Shown here in pieces: positions 8,441 through 16,878 of a stretch of 64,000 bases of DNA. The DNA is from Lentisphaerota bacterium (GTDB lineage: Bacteria > Verrucomicrobiota > Kiritimatiellia > UBA8416 > JAIOPI01). The stretch lies in NCBI GenBank assembly GCA_021413965.1, contig JAIOPI010000004.1, forward strand, positions 186,001-250,000, written 5' to 3'. Made by a program: the position numbers and the translations under genes. Within the stretch, counting starts at the first letter, position 1. Every line of letters begins with the position of its first letter. The notes beneath the pieces are model-generated. The model was not told where the DNA came from. It worked only from the letters and a program-made list of their open reading frames with translations, and ran no database searches.

Positions 8441-9679
8441 ATGACCCACCAGGACGCCATCGTCTTGCGCAAACTGGCCGGCGAATACGCGCGGCTTTCC
8501 CAGCAGGATCGCTTCCGGGAAAACCGCGTGTTGCATCAGGCGGTCAACGACTTGACTCCCATCCGGCCGGTGGTGCTGATCGACGAACTGCCCTGGGTCG
8601 AGATGGGCATGGGCGGCGAGCTCACCGTGCGTTGCGAAGATCCCGTTCTGCGAGAGGTCGAGTGGCACTTGCGCACCACGATCTACAAGGCCCAACATCT
8701 GCCCGCCGACATGCTCGTGCCGCCCTATGTGTCGGTTCAAAAGTGCATCCACTTGGCCGGGATCGGCGTTTCGGTGGACGAGCGGACCATCGCCCAGCAG
8801 GGCCGCGATACGATCCGCTCACACGAATACCACGACCAGCTCGCCACGGACGCAGACCTCGACAAGATCCATAACGATGTCGTCACGTATGACCACGAGG
8901 AAACGATGCGCCGGTACCAACTGGTCGGGGACGCGATCGGCGACATTCTGCCCGTGCGCATGCGTGGCGTTGAAAGCGCCTCCACCGGAACCTGGGATAC
9001 GATTGCGAGGTATCGCGGCGTGGGCAATCTGCTGATGGACCTGGCCGAACGTCCGGACTTCATGCACCGGACGGTGCGCCGCCTGCACGATGTCCGCTGG
9101 GATACGATTCGGCAAATCGAGGAACTCGGCCTGTTTGACCATGATCCCCACAGCCTGCACTGCACGCCAGCCCTGGTGAGCGACCTGCCCGGCCCCGATT
9201 TCGATGGGCAGCACGTGCGGTTACAAAACGTCTGGGGGCGTGCGGTCGCGCAGATCTTTGCCTCGGTTTCGAGCCGTATGCACGAGGAGTTCGACATCGA
9301 CTATGTGAAGGAGCCCCTCTCCCGGTGCGGGCTCGTGTATTACGGCTGCTGCGAACCACTCGACCGGAAAATCGACATCTTGCGGAAGATCCCGAATCTG
9401 CGAAAGATCTCGATCACGCCCTGGGCGAACGTGAATATCGCGGCCGAAGCGATCGGCAAGCGCTTCGTCCTCGCCTCCAAGCCCAACCCAGCCTCCGTGG
9501 CCGTGGACCGCCTGGACGCCGATCACCTTCGCCTGGAGATCAAGACCATCCTCGATGCCTGCCAGCGCCATGCCTGCGCCTGCGACCTGGTGCTCAAGGA
9601 TATCAGCACCTGCAACCACCGCCCCGAAAATATCTTCGAATGGGAGCGGATCGTCATGGACATGGTGAAGCACTACTAG
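8441..9679 (+). CDS. Uroporphyrinogen decarboxylase (URO-D) superfamily protein
   Basis: 412-residue protein of the divergent URO-D group seen in anaerobes and Lentisphaerae-type bacteria. These proteins are thought to act as corrinoid or methyl-transfer partners rather than haem-pathway enzymes. Segments supporting this are the (beta/alpha)8-like layout, DLAERPDFMHRTVRRLHDVR in the middle, and the C-terminal GLVYYGCCEPLDRKIDIL followed by NLRKISITPWANVNIAAEAI, characteristic of this subfamily. ATG 8441 gives the natural length. There is no neighbouring corrinoid protein or haem gene, so the substrate cannot be inferred. It is not a HemE orthologue. Confidence 0.75.
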   Translation: MTHQDAIVLRKLAGEYARLSQQDRFRENRVLHQAVNDLTPIRPVVLIDELPWVEMGMGGELTVRCEDPVLREVEWHLRTTIYKAQHLPADMLVPPYVSVQKCIHLAGIGVSVDERTIAQQGRDTIRSHEYHDQLATDADLDKIHNDVVTYDHEETMRRYQLVGDAIGDILPVRMRGVESASTGTWDTIARYRGVGNLLMDLAERPDFMHRTVRRLHDVRWDTIRQIEELGLFDHDPHSLHCTPALVSDLPGPDFDGQHVRLQNVWGRAVAQIFASVSSRMHEEFDIDYVKEPLSRCGLVYYGCCEPLDRKIDILRKIPNLRKISITPWANVNIAAEAIGKRFVLASKPNPASVAVDRLDADHLRLEIKTILDACQRHACACDLVLKDISTCNHRPENIFEWERIVMDMVKHY

Positions 9680-9751
9680 CCGGCTTCCGCAAACCCGCGC
9701 GTGCCCATGAATGCCCTGAATTCAAAGGATGAAAGGGGCGGGTGCCAGCCT

Positions 9752-9774
9752 TGCACCATGCTTGAACTGGTGCA
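9752..9774. other. Hairpin (7-bp perfect stem) in intergenic gap
   Basis: Arms TGCACCA (9752-9758) and TGGTGCA (9768-9774) with a 9-base loop lie between the convergent URO-D-like and exonuclease genes. No T-tract follows on either strand, so a Rho-independent terminator is not supported. It could still be a transcript-end structure for the convergent pair. The rest of this gap (9680-9859) shows nothing recognisable. Confidence 0.3.
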
Positions 9775-9859
9775 GGCCAACCCCGGCCGCATGTTTCAAC
9801 AGGCTGCGATCCGTGCCAGGGGCCGCACTTGAATAAAGGCGGCGAGGTTCCGCAAAGGA

Positions 9860-10510
9860 CTATTTGCGGGCCAATTCCGCACCCCGCTTTGACCGCCCTG
9901 TCAGCGCCTCCTCAATCAGCTCCCGGCATTCACGGACGGGCGTCCGGCGGGAGAACGCCGCTACGGTCGTGAACCCTTCGACACCCGCGGATGCCAGGCG
10001 GTCACGGAGAACACGTTCAAAGAGCCGGGCGACGACCAGCACGTCATTCAGGGCCTTGTGCGATGGCTCCAAGCCAAGGCCGAAGTGGGACTTGAGCGTA
10101 TCCAGCCGGTAGTTCCGCGTTTCTGGAATGGCCCGTCGTGCCAGCGTCATGGCACAGAATCCCCGCCGACCGGTGACGGGTACACGAAGCCGCTGGTATT
10201 CAGGTTCCAGCACGCGGTTCCAGTCGAACGAGATATTGTAGGCCACGATCGGTAAATCGCCGGCATACGCATGGAATTCCCGGTGGGCATGATGGGGATC
10301 CATGCCATGCCCGCGCAGGAATTCCCGTGAGTAGCCGTGAATGGCCTGCGCTCGGGGATCGATTGCCACATCCTGGTCGAGCAACACGCGGAACGGCTCA
10401 CCCGCCGGTTCCCAGCCAACCATCCGCTGCGCCGCGATTTCAACCGTGCAGATCGGAGGGAAGATGCCGTTTGTCTCCGTGTCGACGATTATCCATTCCT
10501 CGTTGGTCAT
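9860..10510 (-). CDS. DnaQ-like 3'-5' exonuclease (DEDDh)
   Basis: 216 residues, beginning MTNEEWIIVDTETNG, whose D10 and E12 form exonuclease motif I. Motif II is in IVAYNISFDWNRV (Asp of SFDW), and motif III is SHKALNDVLVVARLF with the DEDDh histidine and final aspartate. The family is the proofreading epsilon/RNase T/oligoribonuclease-type exonuclease fold. Length and lack of other domains suit a stand-alone repair or RNA-processing exonuclease. ATG 10510 is the first start and yields a complete domain. The next gene upstream on the same strand is a small phosphoesterase; the two may share a transcript. Confidence 0.85.
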   Translation of the reverse strand: MTNEEWIIVDTETNGIFPPICTVEIAAQRMVGWEPAGEPFRVLLDQDVAIDPRAQAIHGYSREFLRGHGMDPHHAHREFHAYAGDLPIVAYNISFDWNRVLEPEYQRLRVPVTGRRGFCAMTLARRAIPETRNYRLDTLKSHFGLGLEPSHKALNDVLVVARLFERVLRDRLASAGVEGFTTVAAFSRRTPVRECRELIEEALTGRSKRGAELARK

Positions 10511-10545
10511 AGGTCACACTCCAGAAGCATATCCCACCGGATTGA

Positions 10546-11016
10546 CTATCCGCCCACAAGATCGACATGGCGGGCCGTCACCTTGCCCTCGTCTATTTTC
10601 ATAATCGCCAGCGTGACCGGGAGCTTGAACCGTTTTGGCCCCGCGCTTCCTGGATTTAGGAACAGAATTCCTGCCTCGGTCCGGTTTTCCGGTTTGTGGG
10701 TGTGCCCGCTGATGACGACGTGGAAGCCAGCGGCAGCCGGGTCCAGATTAAGCCGCCCAAGGTCGTGCAGGACGTACAGGAATTGTTCGTCAAATTGAAC
10801 GACTTCTGTCATGGGCAGGACCCTAGCCCATGGGCCGTGGTCGACATTGCCCCTGACCGCCACCACCGGCGCGATCTGGCGCAGACCATCCAATACGGCC
10901 GGTTCGTCGATATCGCCGGCATGGATAATGAGTTCAACGCCCGCAAGCGCCCGAACCGCTTCCGGACGCAACAGGCCATGCGTGTCGGAGATAACCCCAA
11001 TCAATCGATTCGCCAT
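10546..11016 (-). CDS. MJ0936/YfcE-type metallophosphoesterase
   Basis: 156-residue calcineurin-like phosphodiesterase. All metal-binding motifs are visible: SDTHG near residue 10, HAGDID, RGNVDHG, VLHDLG and SGHTHKPE. The length is typical of single-domain YfcE/MJ0936 enzymes, which hydrolyse phosphodiester bonds in small substrates with Mn or Ni. ATG 11016 gives the expected N-terminus MANRLIGVISDTHG. It lies 35 bp upstream of the DnaQ-like gene on the same strand, so co-transcription is likely. Physiological substrate unknown. Confidence 0.88.
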   Translation of the reverse strand: MANRLIGVISDTHGLLRPEAVRALAGVELIIHAGDIDEPAVLDGLRQIAPVVAVRGNVDHGPWARVLPMTEVVQFDEQFLYVLHDLGRLNLDPAAAGFHVVISGHTHKPENRTEAGILFLNPGSAGPKRFKLPVTLAIMKIDEGKVTARHVDLVGG

Positions 11017-11092
11017 GCCCTATCCTAAAGCATCATGCAGGGGTTGCGATCAACCATCTGCCCCCCCACCTCACCGTTCTTCATACTGAGGC

Positions 11093-11238
11093 ATAGTCTA
11101 CCAGCAAACCATCGAAGTCCGCACGGCCGGCCATCGGGATACGCACGACATCACGGACCAGGTTTCGGATATCGTTCGGGACTCCATGATCAAGATCGGG
11201 ACCGTGCCTGTGTTTAACGTCGGGAGTACGGACACGAG
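11093..11238 (+). pseudogene. YjbQ/UPF0047 fragment (N-terminal part)
   Basis: The frame containing 11099-11101 reads YQQTIEVRTAGHRDTHDITD followed by QVSDIVRDSMIKIGTVPVFN and VGST. This matches the first strand, the 'ITDQV...V..S.I..G.V.VF..GST' core of YjbQ-family proteins. There is no proper start codon (a TGA lies at 11087-11089) and the similarity ends at about 11235, where the sequence switches to an unrelated remnant in another frame. It is therefore a gene fragment, not an expressed protein. Confidence 0.5.
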
Positions 11239-11502
11239 CAGGCTTGGCACGACGCGTTCCAGGAGCAACTCCGCTACCGCGCTCCGGATGCGTTCTGCAA
11301 TGAGCCCGTGCATCCAAACGCCGGCGGGCACCTCGTCATCGCACATCGGCTGTTGCAATCGCTGGGGTGGAAAGTGCGACGGTGGCCGCAGGCCGGCCCG
11401 GCAAACGTTCCGGCCGCGACCAGTGCGCCGCTCGCCACGGGACACACCGTCCTGATTACCGCAATCCAGAAGGCACTTGGAGATCGCGCATGGAATCCGT
11501 AA
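11227..11502 (+). pseudogene. SGNH/GDSL-hydrolase-like C-terminal fragment
   Basis: In the frame of 11308 the sequence reads AFQEQLRYRAPDAFCNEPVH then PNAGGHLVIAHRLLQSLGW. The 'x-x-V-H-P-N-x-x-G-H' pattern is block V of SGNH hydrolases, which carries the catalytic His, though the usual Asp of DxxH is Glu here. Nothing of the upstream catalytic Ser block is present and no start codon fits. The fragment directly abuts a YjbQ remnant on the left and the truncated duplicate on the right, so this stretch is a mosaic of decayed genes. Confidence 0.45.
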
Positions 11503-12022
11503 CCTCACGGCGTCTATGAACACCCTCATGTGGCGCGAAGGCGTTTCCCGTGGTTCGATCGGCCGCTTTGGCGGGTTTCGGGCTGACTGCATCCCCTACA
11601 ACAACGGCTACCTGCACATCAGCGCCACGACCACCGATTGGTTCCTAGAGGAATATGACGAGCGCCCGCACGACCTGGGTCATCTGCTCATCCCGCGCGA
11701 CCATCGGCTGAAGACAGATTGCACCTGGACCAGCACCCGCCACGACTTCTCCCACGGGGATGGGCGGCCATGCTGCAAGGTCACACGCTCGCTGCTGTTC
11801 CCCGGATTCCACCATCGCGTCCACGGTTCGTTTGAGTATTACTGGCGACTGCGCGGATTCGGGGCGACCAGCATGTTCCTGCCCCTCAAGCAAGGCATCG
11901 TCCACCGCGAGCCCGTCCATGGGTATGAGCCGAAGCGGGATGGCCCGCTCGCCCGCCCGCGGATCCTGTTCACGTTCGCCGAAAGCGCGATGCCGATGGA
12001 CTTCTGGGCGGCCGCGGCCATG
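11463..12022 (+). repeat. Direct repeat copy A (partial copy of 13745-14505)
   Basis: About 560 bp at roughly 94 % identity by eye to 13745-14505, in the same orientation, with the sulfatase gene between the copies. Relative to copy B it lacks the 201 bp corresponding to 14270-14470, an in-frame loss, and similarity stops right after a shared GGCCGCGGCCATG at 12022. The arrangement suggests duplication of the hydrolase gene or of a larger unit followed by decay of this copy. Confidence 0.85.
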
Positions 12023-12058
12023 CGCAATATGATACATGCTCAGAGGCGACCCCAATAG
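11516..12058 (+). pseudogene. Truncated duplicate of the 13790-16108 gene
   Basis: 180 codons corresponding to the first ~25-30 % of the 772-residue protein at 13790-16108. It starts at the equivalent ATG and is almost identical through LARPRILFTFAESAMP. It then jumps over 67 codons to MDFWAAAAM, and after that ends in an unrelated 11-residue tail (RNMIHAQRRPQ). The frame is still open, so a short protein could be made, but it lacks about three quarters of the parent. The conserved C-terminal half is absent, so original function is not expected. Confidence 0.7.
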
Positions 12059-12145
12059 CGTCGCTGACGGTCGGATGAACGACTATGCTCGCAACCGCCA
12101 ACGATAGCGCAGCGAACCGATCGCGATAGTAACTGGAGCCGATTT

Positions 12146-13657
12146 ATGTGCGCGAAACGCCAGGTCGTCCTGATCATGACCGACACGCAACGGCCCGACA
12201 TGGTCGGCTGCTACGGCAATCCGGCGATGCGCACGCCCAACCTCGATGCGCTGGCGGCGGGGGGCGTACGTTTCGATCGCGCCTACACCTGCCAACCCGT
12301 CTGCGGCCCGGCGCGGTCGGCCCTCTTCACCGGCACATTTCCGCACACGAACGGCTCTTGGGCCAACTGTATGCCGCTGGGCCAGACCGTCCGCACTATC
12401 GGCCAGCGCGTCGCGGATGCGGGCATTCGCACGGCCTATATCGGCAAGTGGCACCTCGATGGCGGCGATTACTTCGGCCTCGGTCGTTGCCCCGCGGGCT
12501 GGGATCCCGCCGACTGGTACGATATGCGCAACTACCTCGAGGAATTGTCGCCGGAAGACCGCGTGCGCTCGCGCGACTCCTCGACCAATCGCGCAAACAT
12601 CCCCGCGAGTTTCACCTTTGGCCACCGTTGCACGAACCGCGCCCGCGACTTCCTGGCCAGGCACGCCGCGGACGATTTCCTGTTGGTCGTCTCCTATGAC
12701 GAACCGCACCACCCGTTTCTCTGCCCTGAACCCTTTGCGTCGATGTACCGCGATTTCGTCTTTCCCAAGACCGGCGCGTACGCCGACACGCTGGCAGACA
12801 AGCCCGCGCACCAGCGCGTATGGGCCGGCGCACGCCTGGGGGAATCCGCTCAGACGCGGCGTGCCCACGTGATCCGCTGTCCCGACTTCCTCGGCTGCAA
12901 CAGTTTCATCGACCATGAAATCGGGCGGGTCGTCGAGGCCATCGACCGCCATGCGCCGGGCGCATTGGTGATCTATACCTCCGATCACGGCGACTTCATG
13001 AATCATCGCGGGCTGAACAGCAAGGGCCCGGCGATGTATGACGACATCACGCGCATCCCCCTCATTGCGCGCTGGCCGGGAACGACGCCAGCCGGTTCCG
13101 TCTGCGCGCATCCCGTGTCGCATATCGACATCGTGCCCACGCTTCTCGCGTGCTACGCGATTCCGCCGTCACGCGTCCTCGAGGGCCAGAATCTCGCCCC
13201 CTGTTTCGCAGACCCCACCGTGCGTATCAACGAGGCGATCTTCATGGAATTCAGCCGATATGAAATCGATCACGATTACTTCGGCGGCTTTCAACCGATC
13301 CGCTGCATCATGGACGGACGCCACAAGCTCGTCATCAACCTGCTTGCGAGCGATGAACTTTACGACCTTGAGACGGACCCTGACGAGTTGACCAACTGCA
13401 TCGATTCCCCGGCTTATGCGTCGATCCGCAACCGACTGCACGATCGACTGCTCGATTGGATGGGCACGACGCGCGATCCCTTCCGCGGCTATTACTGGTG
13501 CAACCGCCCCTGGCGTCTGGACGCCCCCGCCCCCACATGGGACGGCGCCGGTCACACCCGCCAGCGCGAAGAAGATCCCCGCTACGAGCCCCGCCAACTC
13601 GACTACATCACGGGCCTCGAAATGAAAAGGGCCACGCGGAAGATTTCGACTTCGTGA
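12146..13657 (+). CDS. Cytoplasmic type I sulfatase
   Basis: 503-residue sulfatase without a signal peptide; ATG 12146 follows CTGGAG and gives MCAKRQVVLIMTDTQRPDMV, where TDTQ carries the first metal ligand. The active-site motif is VCGPARSALFTG with the formylglycine-precursor Cys at about residue 53 (C-x-P-x-R). IGKWHLDG, YDEPHHPF and YTSDHGDFM carry later catalytic and metal residues. The lack of export signal separates it from the first sulfatase and implies action on a sulfated substrate after uptake. It stands immediately upstream of a large uncharacterised protein, and the pair sits between direct repeats. Cys-type motif means it could be matured by either aerobic or anaerobic formylglycine systems. 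Confidence 0.93.
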   Translation: MCAKRQVVLIMTDTQRPDMVGCYGNPAMRTPNLDALAAGGVRFDRAYTCQPVCGPARSALFTGTFPHTNGSWANCMPLGQTVRTIGQRVADAGIRTAYIGKWHLDGGDYFGLGRCPAGWDPADWYDMRNYLEELSPEDRVRSRDSSTNRANIPASFTFGHRCTNRARDFLARHAADDFLLVVSYDEPHHPFLCPEPFASMYRDFVFPKTGAYADTLADKPAHQRVWAGARLGESAQTRRAHVIRCPDFLGCNSFIDHEIGRVVEAIDRHAPGALVIYTSDHGDFMNHRGLNSKGPAMYDDITRIPLIARWPGTTPAGSVCAHPVSHIDIVPTLLACYAIPPSRVLEGQNLAPCFADPTVRINEAIFMEFSRYEIDHDYFGGFQPIRCIMDGRHKLVINLLASDELYDLETDPDELTNCIDSPAYASIRNRLHDRLLDWMGTTRDPFRGYYWCNRPWRLDAPAPTWDGAGHTRQREEDPRYEPRQLDYITGLEMKRATRKISTS

Positions 13658-13744
13658 TGCCCTGGAATTTGTCGTGAGGTCAGGCGGGGGAAGACGGAAA
13701 GGTTTCGGCTTCTTTGGGGTGCCTGGCTTCGTCCCGACCGCCGA

Positions 13745-14505
13745 AGGCACTTGGAGATCGCGCATAAGATCCGTAACATCAGGGCGTATATGAAGACTCT
13801 CGTTTGGCACGAAGGCGTTTCCCGTGGTTCGATCGGCCGGTTCGGCGGGTTTCGGGGTGACTGCATCCCCTACAACAATGGCTACCTGCACCTCAGTGCC
13901 ACGGCCACCGACCTGTTCCTGGAGGAATATGACGAGCGCCCGCACGACCTGGGTCATCTGCTCATCCCGCGCGACCATCGGCTGAAAACAGATTGCACCT
14001 GGACCAGCGCCCGCTACGCCTTCTCCCACGGGGATGGGCGGCCATGCTGCACGGTCACACGCTCGCTCCTGTTCCCCGGATTCCATCATCGCGTCCACGG
14101 TTCGTTTGAGTACTACTGGCGACTGCGCGGATTCGGGGCGGCCAGCATGTTCCTGCCCCTCAAGCAAGGCATCGTCCACCGCGAGCCCGTCCATGGGTAT
14201 GACCCGAAGCGGGATGGCCCGCTCGCCCGCCCGTGGATCCTGTTCACGTTCGCCGAAAGCGCGATGCCGTTCGATTATCCGATGCTCTTCGCGCTCGATC
14301 GCCAGCCGACGGGTCTGGAGGTCTGGTCGCAAGAATACCTGAAGATACATTTCGGCGATGACCGCAGCGCGGCCACGGTTGTGCAGATCCACCCCTTCGG
14401 CGCATCCCGGCTGGACAAGGCCGAGACGGCCGGATGGAAGAAGCGGATGCCGATCGCCGTCGAGCGAAAGATGGACTTCTGGGCGGCCGCGGCCATGGCC
14501 TACCC
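13745..14505 (+). repeat. Direct repeat copy B (inside the intact gene)
   Basis: The intact counterpart of the repeat at 11463-12022. It begins about 45 bp upstream of ATG 13790, so the duplicated segment included the putative ribosome-binding region. It contains the 201 bp missing from copy A. Confidence 0.85.
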
Positions 14506-16108
14506 GCACCAATGCCGGGAATCCTTCGCCATCGATGAGAAGCGGGGGACGGTCCGCATCCGGGATGAGTACCGCTATCTGCGATCGAAGAACGCATGGG
14601 GCGTTGAGCCGATCACACTGGCCCCGCTGCCGCCCGTGCTGGCCAACGCCCGTGACTGCGGCCATCCGGTCACCGTGCGCGGCAAGTTGCTCGAAAAGCT
14701 TTGCCCGACGTTCAACGGGTTCTACGAGGCCGTGCGCGGCGAGTCGGTCGAGTACGCGCTTCCGCTCTCGCGATACCGCAACCACACGCTCGCTCCCGTC
14801 GCCGTCAAGAACCACCCGCTGGGCACAAAGCTCACGCGGAAGCTGACCGGCTACCTCACCAGCGGCCAGTACCTCACCTTCGGCGGGGATGACCATTACG
14901 ACCCCACGACCAGCATCGACTCGCTGCACGACTTGCGCATCATGGCCTGGGCCATCTGGAGCATCGCGCCCGAAAAGCGGGCCCAGGTGATCAAGCATCT
15001 GACTCGCGGGCTGCACAACTTCGCCGACCACGAGTTCGCCGACTACCCGACCGCCCCGCAGGGCCTGCCGTGGGCCCGACACCGCACGGTCTTCGATTAC
15101 CTCGGTGAGATCGACTACGACTATGAATGGTACAACGGCATGCACCTGGCCGGCCTTTGGTCGTGGGCCTATTTCGTGCAGGACCCGAAGACCGATCAGT
15201 TCCTCCGCGGGCGCAGGCGCTGGGGCCTCGTCCAGCGCTTGATGAACTACATGACGGCTTACAACGACTGGGCCTTGGCCGCCCCGTGGACCTGCGCCCG
15301 CGGCGAGGCCATGTGGCTCGACGGCATCAACTACGCCTACGAAGGCATCCTCGGCCACGCCGCCTTGGCCCGGCGGCTGGGCAAGCCGGCCGAGGCCGCG
15401 TATAGTGATTATCTGGCCGCCAAGACCGAGTCGCTCCTGGTGCGCTCCTGGCGGGACACGCGCTACATCATGGAGCAGTTCCCGCACCTGGCGCGCGGGG
15501 AGGCCATGCAAAACGGCTACTTTGAAGGCCGCCCCCCGCGATCGGAGGAGGAGGCCGATTGGTCCTGCGGGACCTACGGCTACCTGGTGCGCGACCTGAC
15601 GATGCTCCAGGCGGATATCGGCGCCGCGGGTGCCGTGCGCCATGCCCGCCGGCCGTTCCGCAAGGCCTTCCCCAACTGGTTGACCAACCCCTACAGCTAC
15701 GGCAAGGCCAACAACTACCCCGGCTCGGACGTCCGCCGGACAGTCCACCACTACTTCCTCGACCCGCGCCTGATCACGCTCGCGCTGGTGGCTGGCGATG
15801 ATATCCGCCCGCTGATGAAGGAAATCAAGGCCTCCCTGACCGGCCCGGTGCTGGAATCGTTCCTGGTCTCCCTGGCCCCACGCGTGCTGGTCCCCCGCGA
15901 TGTCCGCTTCGGCGGGGTGACTTGGGACCACCGGCGCAAGACGCTGACCGTGAATCTGGATGGCCAGGGGCGGACATCAATCGCCTTCCCCAACGACCGC
16001 CTGCCGCGGAAAGTATCGCCCCAGCCGATGAAGATCGAGCGCCGGGGTGGGTATCACCACTACCATGTCGGCCTCTCCGGCCCAACGACCATGGTATTCT
16101 GGTTCTGA
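13790..16108 (+). CDS. Large uncharacterised protein, possible alpha-toroid glycan-active enzyme
   Basis: 772 residues with no confident family match from memory. ATG 13790 is preferred over an upstream in-frame TTG at 13751 because the duplicate copy also has an ATG here (11516). Residues ~30-240 look beta-rich with many aromatics, residues ~350-650 are helical with acidic and aromatic clusters (DYDYEWYNGMHLAGLWSWAY, ARGEAMWLDGINYAYEGILG), and the C-terminus is again beta-like. A beta-sandwich plus helical toroid plus beta-sandwich is the layout of several glycoside hydrolase and polysaccharide lyase families, and the adjacent sulfatase fits glycan degradation. Function stays unproven. No signal peptide is visible. 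Confidence 0.6.
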   Translation: MKTLVWHEGVSRGSIGRFGGFRGDCIPYNNGYLHLSATATDLFLEEYDERPHDLGHLLIPRDHRLKTDCTWTSARYAFSHGDGRPCCTVTRSLLFPGFHHRVHGSFEYYWRLRGFGAASMFLPLKQGIVHREPVHGYDPKRDGPLARPWILFTFAESAMPFDYPMLFALDRQPTGLEVWSQEYLKIHFGDDRSAATVVQIHPFGASRLDKAETAGWKKRMPIAVERKMDFWAAAAMAYPHQCRESFAIDEKRGTVRIRDEYRYLRSKNAWGVEPITLAPLPPVLANARDCGHPVTVRGKLLEKLCPTFNGFYEAVRGESVEYALPLSRYRNHTLAPVAVKNHPLGTKLTRKLTGYLTSGQYLTFGGDDHYDPTTSIDSLHDLRIMAWAIWSIAPEKRAQVIKHLTRGLHNFADHEFADYPTAPQGLPWARHRTVFDYLGEIDYDYEWYNGMHLAGLWSWAYFVQDPKTDQFLRGRRRWGLVQRLMNYMTAYNDWALAAPWTCARGEAMWLDGINYAYEGILGHAALARRLGKPAEAAYSDYLAAKTESLLVRSWRDTRYIMEQFPHLARGEAMQNGYFEGRPPRSEEEADWSCGTYGYLVRDLTMLQADIGAAGAVRHARRPFRKAFPNWLTNPYSYGKANNYPGSDVRRTVHHYFLDPRLITLALVAGDDIRPLMKEIKASLTGPVLESFLVSLAPRVLVPRDVRFGGVTWDHRRKTLTVNLDGQGRTSIAFPNDRLPRKVSPQPMKIERRGGYHHYHVGLSGPTTMVFWF

Positions 16109-16298
16109 CTGGCGTGCCCCCGTACGCACGAGATGTCTTTCGTGCCACCCGACCAGAGCGGCGAAGTTCCCGTCCCACAGCAACCGCAAAAGCCCGGGTA
16201 GCCGTCTCCCTTGTCGGTGTCTTCATGGCCCTTCCTCCTGCAACCCGGGTGTCTCACCAGAAGTGTCACACACGGCCATCTGCGCAGAGTAGAGCCAT

Positions 16299-16727
16299 CT
16301 AGACGTCGATGATATCGCCTTTGCCTGGCGGCGGACCTTGTACGAATTGACTACCAGATTCCACCCGGCCAATCACCATCTGCCCGTCGCGACGGTTGGT
16401 CGACCCGAGCAAGAAACTGACGATGCTGATCACGAGACTGCCCCCCACCGCCGGCCAGAAGCCGGCCACATGAAAGCCCGGCACCAGCCAGGCCGTCGCC
16501 ATCAGGACCAGAGCGTTAACCACGAGAAGAAATAGCCCGAGTGTCAGCACGATAAACGGCAACGACAGGACGTTGAGGGCCGGCTTCACGAAGGTGTTCA
16601 GGACGCTGAGAACTAGCGCAGCGACCAGGAGGCTTTGTGCATCGTCGTAGCGGATTCCTGGCACAATTGCGGCGGCAATCCAGACCGCCAGGGCGAGCAC
16701 GATCCACCTGAATATGGCTGATTTCAT
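16299..16727 (-). CDS. Phage holin 4 superfamily (PF04020-like) membrane protein
   Basis: 142-residue integral membrane protein. ATG 16727 gives MKSAIFRWIVLALAVWIAAA as a first helix; three more hydrophobic helices follow at roughly residues 28-50, 55-80 and 88-112. The signature 'L..A.....LN..VKP.L..L.LP......G.F..V.N' is visible as LVLSVLNTFVKPALNVLSLP, then LFLLVVNALVLMATAWLVPG. The family is named for holins but in chromosomes it is a common small membrane protein of unknown function. The C-terminal 35 residues are polar. It stands alone between convergent and tandem genes, and no phage genes surround it. Confidence 0.8.
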   Translation of the reverse strand: MKSAIFRWIVLALAVWIAAAIVPGIRYDDAQSLLVAALVLSVLNTFVKPALNVLSLPFIVLTLGLFLLVVNALVLMATAWLVPGFHVAGFWPAVGGSLVISIVSFLLGSTNRRDGQMVIGRVESGSQFVQGPPPGKGDIIDV

Positions 16728-16878
16728 CTGGAGCAGACTGTAGCAGCCTTGGCGCCAGGTCACACGTCTTTGGTGTCGTGCTGACCAACAGGGGGATGCC
16801 CTCAAACATCCGTTTCCAGCCTGTACCACGTTGGCTCATGGACAAACTGATTGCGGCATTGCATGGGGCGAACTCGAG

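Noticed and set aside
13169..15931. 920-codon open frame on the minus strand opposite the large hydrolase-like gene
   Set aside because: It lies antisense to a gene with clear protein character. The sequence it encodes is Arg/Gly/Val-rich without motifs, as expected from G+C-rich codon bias in the opposite strand.
16299..16727. Holin-family gene as a sign of a second prophage
   Set aside because: No lysis, structural or integrase genes surround it, and the family is widespread as an ordinary chromosomal membrane protein.
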